From contig JAIVFJ010000079.1 in the NCBI GenBank assembly GCA_025765615.1, forward strand, positions 124,001 through 188,000: a stretch of DNA of 64,000 nt. Reading direction: 5' to 3'. Within the stretch, counting starts at the first letter, position 1. Each line of letters begins with the position of its first letter. The notes below the pieces were generated by a model, which was not told where the DNA came from, searched no databases, and saw only the letters and a program-made list of their open reading frames with translations. The translations under genes and the position numbers were made by a program. Source of the DNA: Zopfochytrium polystomum (Eukaryota; Chytridiomycota; Chytridiomycetes; Chytridiales; Chytridiaceae). Below, in pieces: positions 57,680 to 64,000 of the stretch.

Positions 57680-59245
57680 TCAGGGACTTGAGAGCATGAG
57701 TCTTGGGGGCTTGACTTGAGTTTTGGTGACTGTTCCAATTGGTCGAGGTTGGACTTGACCAGTGACCCAATCAATGGCAGGGTTCTGGGCTTGCAGCCAT
57801 GGTAATCCCAGGATGACAGAGAATGTGGGTGAGCCAAGATCCAATACTTCCAGGTTGACCATGGATGGTGGAAGGTCTTGATTCTGGAGGTTTAGCTTCG
57901 TTTCATGGCTGATTTCCTTGGACAGAGCACGATTGGCAAAGTGGACCTTGAGGGGTGTGGATTTCTTGATGGTGGGAATGGCACAAGACTTGACAAGGGT
58001 GGCATCAATGATGCCGCAAGATGATCCAGAGTCGATAAGGGCCTTGGTTGTGATGGTTGACTTGGGTGAGGGTTGAATCTTGACATCCATGCTCAGTTGA
58101 TGGGGCTTGGAATCTGAGTTGTTTGTGGTGCTGGTGGTGGTGATGAAACAGGGGCTGCTTGGAGGAGGGGGGAAGTCCTTGACAGCATGTTCCTTGGAGC
58201 CACAGTAGAAACACAGTCCCTGCTGGGCCCTCCTTGTTTTCTCCTCTTGGCTCAGAAGACTACCCTTAGGAAGTGTCTCAACTGCATCCACTTGCATGGG
58301 TTCAGGAACTGTAAGAGCTTGAGGGACTGGGGTAGGTCTTGATGTAGTTCCTACTTGTCTTTGCTTCAGCCTCTTGGAGTAGAGTCTGTTGTCAATCTTG
58401 ATGGCAAGGAGAATGTACTCTTCCAAGGTCTCAGGGATGTGCAGAGACTGGGAGAGCATGTCTTGGATAGACTCATGGAGACCATCATGGTACAGCTCCA
58501 TCAGAGCTGCATCATTGTATCCAGAGTCTCTGGCTAGTTGCTTGAATTGGTTGGTGTAGGCCACACAAGATTGCTTTCCTTGCTTGATAAGCTTGAGCTT
58601 GGATCTTGCTGTCCAAGATGCGTAGGGGTCACCAAAGGTAGCCTCCAGCCCCTCCAGAGCTCTTGCAGGGTGGTGGGTGTGCTTGGGAGAGATCAGTACC
58701 ATGATTGAGCTTGACCAGACAGGAGGGTGGGAGAAGGGATAGAGAGTGTGTGCGCGCCAAAGCGAGCGGGCGAAGGCCGCGCGAGAGTCGTGGAAATTGT
58801 CTAAAATGTCGGAGATCCAATGTTCGTGAAGAGTGGTGGTGACCAAGTCGCCGCACTGGTGGTAGCGGTGGAGACGGCGGCGATGGCGAAATCGCGGCCA
58901 AAGGCTGCGATTGCGACACAAAAACATTCGGTTGCGTTTCTTGAAGAAAGAGGGGGAAACAGGAGAAGAAAAACAAAAACAAAACCGGGAAAACACGAAA
59001 AAGGAAAAACTCGAAGCCACAATCGCGAAGCCCATTTTGTGCAAATCCTCTCGTTCGCGGGCGCTTTGACTACCAAAATAAAAACAGAGGCTGCGAAAAA
59101 ATAGTTTGAAAATAGAGGAAAAAGCTGGCTGGGCGACGAACAACCTTTGAACGTGCCCCGTCGCGATTTTTCGCCGCCATTTTTCCGAAGTGAACCTTGG
59201 AGAACTGGCAGTGTGGATTGGGCGTGGCAGGGCAGCTCTGGACAT
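57680..59245 (-). CDS. Gypsy gag-protease polyprotein
   Basis: This is a single open frame on the minus strand. The first third is Arg/Phe-rich and of doubtful coding value; the true start may be the Met before VLISPKHTHHPA. Gag follows (LEATFGDPYASWTARSKLKL, then a region with YHDGLHESIQDMLSQ). A zinc knuckle, CFYCGSKEHAVKDF, has lost its last Cys. The protease has ALIDSGSSCGIID (active-site Asp) and VILGLPWLQAQNPAIDW. The frame ends shortly after the protease without entering RT. The family packages element RNA in virus-like particles. Confidence 0.75.
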   Translation of the reverse strand: MSRAALPRPIHTASSPRFTSEKWRRKIATGHVQRLFVAQPAFSSIFKLFFRSLCFYFGSQSAREREDLHKMGFAIVASSFSFFVFSRFCFCFSSPVSPSFFKKRNRMFLCRNRSLWPRFRHRRRLHRYHQCGDLVTTTLHEHWISDILDNFHDSRAAFARSLWRAHTLYPFSHPPVWSSSIMVLISPKHTHHPARALEGLEATFGDPYASWTARSKLKLIKQGKQSCVAYTNQFKQLARDSGYNDAALMELYHDGLHESIQDMLSQSLHIPETLEEYILLAIKIDNRLYSKRLKQRQVGTTSRPTPVPQALTVPEPMQVDAVETLPKGSLLSQEEKTRRAQQGLCFYCGSKEHAVKDFPPPPSSPCFITTTSTTNNSDSKPHQLSMDVKIQPSPKSTITTKALIDSGSSCGIIDATLVKSCAIPTIKKSTPLKVHFANRALSKEISHETKLNLQNQDLPPSMVNLEVLDLGSPTFSVILGLPWLQAQNPAIDWVTGQVQPRPIGTVTKTQVKPPRLMLSSP

Positions 59246-59340
59246 TGGATGGTTGGCAGGTGGTGGCGCCTGCTATTGGGAGTGCTGTCATTCAAGCGTC
59301 CGCTGTCCTGCCACGCCAAACCCACATTTCCAATTTTTTT

Positions 59341-60167
59341 TAGATTGATTCGGAATGGTATGCCAACACTTCAGCTGTGCTCAATTGACACTGTGATTCC
59401 TCCCAAAATGTCCGAGAAAATGGGGCATTCAAATAAAAAATAAAAAAAAACAGTTTTTCATTATGAACCCAAATTCCACCCCTTTTGTAAAATGTTGATG
59501 AAGTATCTTAGAGAGCTTGTGAAGAAAAGATGTCTCTGACCAGCACTTTTTGCACTGCCAACCACGTCGGAACCAGTTCAATCTATTTGTGGTTGGTAAG
59601 GTCAGTTTCATTTCATCCACCAAGTGAACAGATAGAATGCAAGAATGGCGACTCACCTTCGGCAACTCGCCTTTCACGTCTTCCCTTCCTGTCTCCCCTG
59701 GTGGCAGAACGCATTCACGCACGCAAGCATAAGCCTATGTCGGCTTTGGAGAAGTCGAGCCTTCTAACACTCGTTCTCCCCGCTTCCCTCCTCTGACTTT
59801 CTTCCACCTCTGCAGCGGCAGCGGCACATGCAGAACGACAGTGTCGTTCATGGCCCATATTTATTTATTTCTGTCGTTTGGGGAGCTTGCCCCGAAGGCC
59901 AGCATAGATTGAACGACTTATTCTATTGCGTAAATGCCAAGTTATCGCTCTTCAAAGACTCGAGCCCAATGGTTGAGCCATATGATTACCCATAGAAACG
60001 TGTTTTCTTCATTAAACGTCAAACGATCCTTGCACTGGGCAAATGGAAGGCCGGCATTGCTCCCATTGACGGAGGAAGAGGAAGAAGAAACAAAAAAAAG
60101 AAAAGAAATGAAAAGAAGACGACCCGAGGTATTACAATGCCATTGCTGCATGTACATACCAAACCGC
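59341..60167. other. Intergenic region
   Basis: A plus-strand frame at 59,530-59,796 has no recognisable feature. The 3' flank of the protease gene is included. Nothing else is seen. Confidence 0.35.
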
Positions 60168-62444
60168 TCACAAGTCGTCGCTGCGACTCCGCCCATACAA
60201 TGTTTGAATCAGCCCATCCACAGTCGGCTTGAACTTGCGCCAGCAGTTGGGGCACTCTGCCTCGTAAACGGTGCCGCCATAGTTGTTGATCGGAGCTTCC
60301 CGCTTGCAAAGCGGACACTGGAAGTCGGCGTTCTTGACCCAGGCAGGAAGGGCCCTCGCTCCCCTTTTCACGGCTTCCTCTTGCATCAAGCGGTACGCGC
60401 GTTTTTCGCCGTCTGTCACATCAGCCAACGTCCAATAAACGTCGTAGAATCTCATCGGCGCGTCGGGGTTGGACAGAACGCTGCCGTCCTTCACGCGAAA
60501 CATGCCACCGTCTGCGAAATCCTTTCCCCAAGAATTCAAAAACACCAGGTGGTTCCTCTTGCACGCGATCAGCACAACGGCGTGGCCCTCCAGCTTCTCT
60601 CGAGGGTCAGGGGGCGGCAGGCGGTCGGACGTGAGCACGCCTTTTGGGGAATCCTTGTAAAACTCGCCAAACGCTTTCCACTGGGAATCCCGAAGCCGAA
60701 ACGACGCGACCACCACGCGCAGCGCCAGCACCGCCCTCCGCGCACCCCGCTCGTCCACTTCGGCGAACCGCAGGCGGTCGCTCCGGCCGGGGAGAACGGT
60801 GTTCGGGTGGCACATCTCGGCGAGGACCGTCACCACGCGGCCGCCGTCCTTCCCGTGCTTCGCGATGATGGCGTCCCTCAGTTGTGCGAAGGATGGCGGG
60901 ACGCGGCCGACGATGCGCGACAGCGCGAGGTGGAGGACGGTGGCGGTTGCGTGCGCGTAGCAAGTGCCGCCGCGCTGTCTCTGCGGCTCGAACCTGTCCC
61001 GCGCCCTTTCGACGTACTCGGCCAGGTTGACTCTCCCGACAATGTCGAACAGCGCGTCGCTCGAGCCCGACAGCTCGTTGACCAGGTCCGTGAACTCTTC
61101 GATGAGCTCGACGCTGTTGGCTTGCAGGAACAGGTGGCCCTCCGCGGACTCGGGGAGTTTCCATCCGCGCGACTGCAGCACGTACAGAAAGTGGGAGTGG
61201 GATTCCAGGCTGACGCGGGAGCTGCAGTCCATCATGGTTCGCATTCCTTCGTTGGTGTTGGGCGGAGCCTTGTCGAAGATCTGGCGCGGCTGAGCAATGC
61301 TCTTTGACGTCAAATACGCAGCAAATATAGTCCAGCCTTCCTCACGGAGTGCCCTGGCTATCGGAGCCGGGTCGCCGTCGGTTGATTCGCCGTCTGAGAT
61401 AATGAGCAAATATCTCCCTTCGGTTGCTTCGATCCGACTGTAATTTTCCAGTGTATTCCGCAGAGCCATCCGCATAGGCGTATTTCCATAGATAAAGGGC
61501 CGAAGCTCCCCCCACATTCTCGAAAGAACGTTGTTGTCGCCGGCACCTCCAGCCTCGAATCGTGCGCGGGCACCTCTGAGTTTCTCTCCGAGCTCCTGGG
61601 CCGTGCAGATGGCGGGGACCAAGAGTTCGTCGAGTACTTTGCGTTTTGCATCAGCTACGATTTTCCTTGCGTTCGGCGCATTGAAAACCTCTGTCCAGTT
61701 GCCAGACCCTGCCGGTTCTCGGCAGATTGCGGGGAGAATCGGCACAATCTTTAATTTTCAGATTCAATTTGAAGGATCAGCATCCAACTTTCAAAGTCGA
61801 AATCATACATCCTTACCTTGGCGACAACATGTTGGTGTTCGGAGTTAGATAGTGCATTTCGAAAAAATGCTGCTTCGTCCTTAGTTACGTACTCTGATAG
61901 GTACCGCAACGTGTTTGGAGCGCCGTTCGCAGCGAAAATCGCGGCTAGTCCTTCAAATGGCGAGACGGCAGCGTCCGTTGGGGCTGCACATTCCAGAATA
62001 CCAAGAAGGTTGCAAACGTCTTTTCGTTCGGCCCAATGATGTAAGGCCCCGATCCTCAGAAATGGCCCGATGAGAGGAATCGCGCTTTCCGTCCTGAGGC
62101 TGGGAAGGGAATTTGCAGGTCAGAACACAAAACAAAAAAAAAAAAAAAAAAAGAAAGAAAGAAAGAAAGTGGTGACTTTAGGCGCGCGTTTACCTTGGGT
62201 GCAGTTCGACAAAAAGTTGGAGCCCGAAGCCGGTCACAAAAATACGGTCTTCGTCGCGGCCCGCGGCGGTGGCGGCGGCACCACCACCACCACCACCAAC
62301 AGTACCCGTCGAGGTGAACCTGTCGAGGATGGCGAATACGGCGTCGATTCGGCGAGTGGATGACCCGTCGGTTTTGCGAATTTGGACCTCGAGCTGCTCT
62401 TGCATGGAGCCCGAGACATCAAAGAGCACGCCAACGAGAGCCAT
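60168..62444 (-). CDS. vWA domain plus papain-like cysteine protease plus zinc ribbon
   Basis: Three exons (62,194-62,444; 61,817-62,099; 60,168-61,748) give about 704 residues. The first 20 residues hold the MIDAS motif DVSGSM. The vWA fold is completed in exon 3 by YGNTPMR and LLIISDGESTDGD, so exon 2 encodes a helical insertion of about 95 residues. The protease half has QRGGTCYAHATA (oxyanion Gln and catalytic Cys), EGHAVVLIA (His) and VFLNSWGKDFADGG (Asn), the C1-family triad. No signal peptide is visible, unlike cathepsins. The end has CPLCKREAP and CPNCWRKF, a zinc ribbon. The vWA part suggests metal-dependent protein binding that brings substrates to a cytosolic protease. The exon 2 start could shift by 6 nt. 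Confidence 0.8.
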
Positions 62445-62870
62445 ATTTCACTTGACCGCTGCGCGGGGGGAGGGGGGCTGAGGGAGAGGTGGTGACCAGC
62501 CAGCAACATCAGCTCACTCCCGACCCATCATCATCATCATCATCGTCATCATCATCATCATCATCAAAATCCTCCTCCTCCTCTGAGTCTCTCTGCAGTC
62601 AGCGCACTCACTGTTTCCGGGTATGCGTTGGGGGGCGTGAGTTGGGCGTCACGGAGCGGATCGTAGCGCGAGAGAGCGGGGGGGTGGGAGGGCAAAGATG
62701 CGACTGACGACGATTGAGGGAGTTCATCCGCGCGCCTTTATAGTTTGTGGCGTCGACCAGCTCGGCAATATGGCATGCGTTTGCATAGTGCAGTGTGTGT
62801 GGGTGGGTGGGTGTGTGTGTGGAAGGAAGTGCGAGTGCGAGTGCGAGTGGTGCGAGTGTGTTCGGCTGCC

Positions 62871-62913
<43 letters not shown>

Positions 62914-63087
62914 CTGTGTGAGACACAGCTACTACTGTCTTTATAAGGCCTTCCACAAATACTTCCTCACGCTCCCTCCAGCCCCGCGCAAAGCAACCAA
63001 CCGTTACACCCTTGAATACACCCCGGCAGCAGCAGAAGCTGCAGCATCCCGACCGCCCGCCCGCGCGAGCCGCAAATTCCAATTGCA
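62445..63087. promoter_or_regulatory. Divergent promoter region with three microsatellites
   Basis: The two flanking start codons point away from each other, 643 bp apart. The segment holds (TCA)n at 62,528-62,565, GTGC/GAGTGC repeats at 62,795-62,860 and (GA)n at 62,877-62,911. A TATAAGG word lies at 62,942. No conserved motif was assigned. Confidence 0.4.
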
Positions 63088-64000
63088 ATGCAGTTCATCA
63101 TGGAGCGATGGTTCGACAGCTCCGAGTGGGAGGCCGTCGTCGCTCTGGCATCGGCTCATCTCGGGGACAGAGGGAGCGGAGGCATCCACTACTTTGACGA
63201 AGACCCCCAGAGTCTGGTGAACGCACCTTTTACTCACCACGGAAATCCACACGTTCGGGGGAAGGTATGAGAACAGGAGAGAGAGAGAGAGAGAGAGTGC
63301 GCGAGAGAGAGAGAGAGACAAGAGAAATGCGAGATGCGAGAGATGCGAGAGCGGATGGGCGACTGAACGCGTGAGCGTGTCTGCGCATTGTGTGTCTGAC
63401 CTTCCCGCCCAGTTTTCCGAACGCTACGAAGAGTACGCGGTAAAAATGCTTGAAACGTTGAAGGTACGAACTTATTTTAATCCTTCCTCTTCTCGGCGCG
63501 CTTATTCAGGCCGTTTCATTCCTGCCTGCTTGTACTCATCTCAACAGGAATCTCACAAAGGCTGGCCAATTTTGAGGAAATGTAAGGATACGATTGGGTT
63601 GGCCCTCCTTGGGGAGCTGGTGTGGTTTGTTGAACTGTTTTTGGTGAGCGATCCGCCGCCCAATGAAAGGTATGGCACCCCCCGTGAACGACCTAATCTG
63701 AAACCAAAAACCGCACCAAATAGAACTGCGGAGACTCTCCTAAGGCGGGTCAAATTTATCGATCACCTGTATGCACTAGAGCACTCGTCAGATTACTTCC
63801 CAAAGAACCGGCTGCTCGCACTCAAAACGTGAGCCAAGATGGCGCCTGCATCGGCATTGTAATATGAAGTACTGAAGCCTTCTTTTCCTCATAAACAGAT
63901 GTCAGGAAACGCTCACCAAGCTTCACGAAAGCATTCTTTCTGCCTTGAACGACCAGAGCATTTCCGACGAGCTCCGTAATTTGGAAAACAAGCTGGTTGC
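63088..64000 (+). CDS. Unrecognised multi-exon gene, 3' end outside the window
   Basis: Exons 63,088-63,264, 63,413-63,463, 63,548-63,828 and 63,899 to beyond 64,000 join in frame. The start ATG is the first in frame and encodes MQFIMERWFDSSEWEAVVAL. The protein is mostly helical with aromatic clusters (GELVWFVELFLVSDPPP) and no motif that I know. No signal peptide or repeat is seen. Good splice sites and a consistent frame support a real gene. It shares a divergent promoter region with the vWA-protease gene. Confidence 0.65.

Larger units (their letters stand above)
54361..59340 (-). mobile_element. Ty3/gypsy chromovirus-type element lacking RT and RNase H
   Basis: On the minus strand the order is gag, protease, a repeat-filled stretch, integrase zinc domain (split by a mariner element), integrase core, chromodomain-like end, purine tract (AAAAGGGGGAGATGA) and a 308-bp LTR (54,361-54,668, TG..CA). 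Reverse transcriptase and RNase H should lie between protease and integrase, but are absent. The second LTR on the 59-kb side was not found, so that end is approximate. Confidence 0.75.

Noticed and set aside
60607..61164. Minus-strand Arg/Pro-rich frame inside the protease gene
   Set aside because: It is an out-of-frame reading of the GC-rich protease exon.

Overview
This is nuclear DNA of a eukaryote. The conserved genes have many short introns (mostly 45-90 nt, GT..AG), T-rich tracts before acceptors and AATAAA signals. The housekeeping genes found are Rab1/Ypt1, a GID7/WDR26-type CTLH subunit, COX20 and TOR. They look most like opisthokont or amoebozoan proteins, so a unicellular holozoan, early-diverging fungus or amoeba is plausible. 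The species cannot be fixed from this window. 

Layout. 1-10,400: the 3' end of an unrecognised Lys-rich gene, then a local family of an F-box-like gene. It has one nearly intact copy with a one-base frameshift, one decayed copy, one fragment and one inverted decayed copy. An AT-rich island at about 4,060-6,424 breaks into this family and carries a NADAR-domain gene, a small zinc-motif gene and a tiny F-box-like gene. 10,400-33,400: transposon-dense DNA with a decayed Helitron (about 12,066-19,190), relics of a virus-like D5 primase-helicase element (about 19,260-22,274), two partial Ty1/copia elements, a LINE with RNase H, and two copies of an unnamed repeat with TGTGAG...CTCACA ends flanked by ATGT. 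One of those copies sits in the Helitron, and its removal exactly restores the Helitron reading frame. 33,400-35,849: no recognisable gene. 35,850-53,424: the conserved block. Rab1 and GID7/WDR26 lie on the minus strand; COX20 and TOR lie on the plus strand, with a short divergent promoter region between GID7 and COX20. 53,425-59,400: a foldback element and a Ty3/gypsy chromovirus that has lost reverse transcriptase and RNase H and has a Tc1/mariner element inserted in its integrase. 59,400-64,000: a gene joining a vWA domain to a papain-like protease and a zinc ribbon (minus), divergent from an unrecognised multi-exon gene that runs off the window (plus). 

How the genes relate. Rab1 acts in ER-Golgi traffic, COX20 in cytochrome oxidase assembly, TOR in growth control and GID7/WDR26 in the CTLH ubiquitin ligase. 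They are ordinary housekeeping neighbours, and I infer no operon-like link. The unusual content lies in the virus-like islands, the amplified F-box-like family, the ATGT-flanked repeat family and the vWA-protease fusion. Exon boundaries were called by eye from splice motifs, reading frame and family conservation; no alignment or expression data were used.
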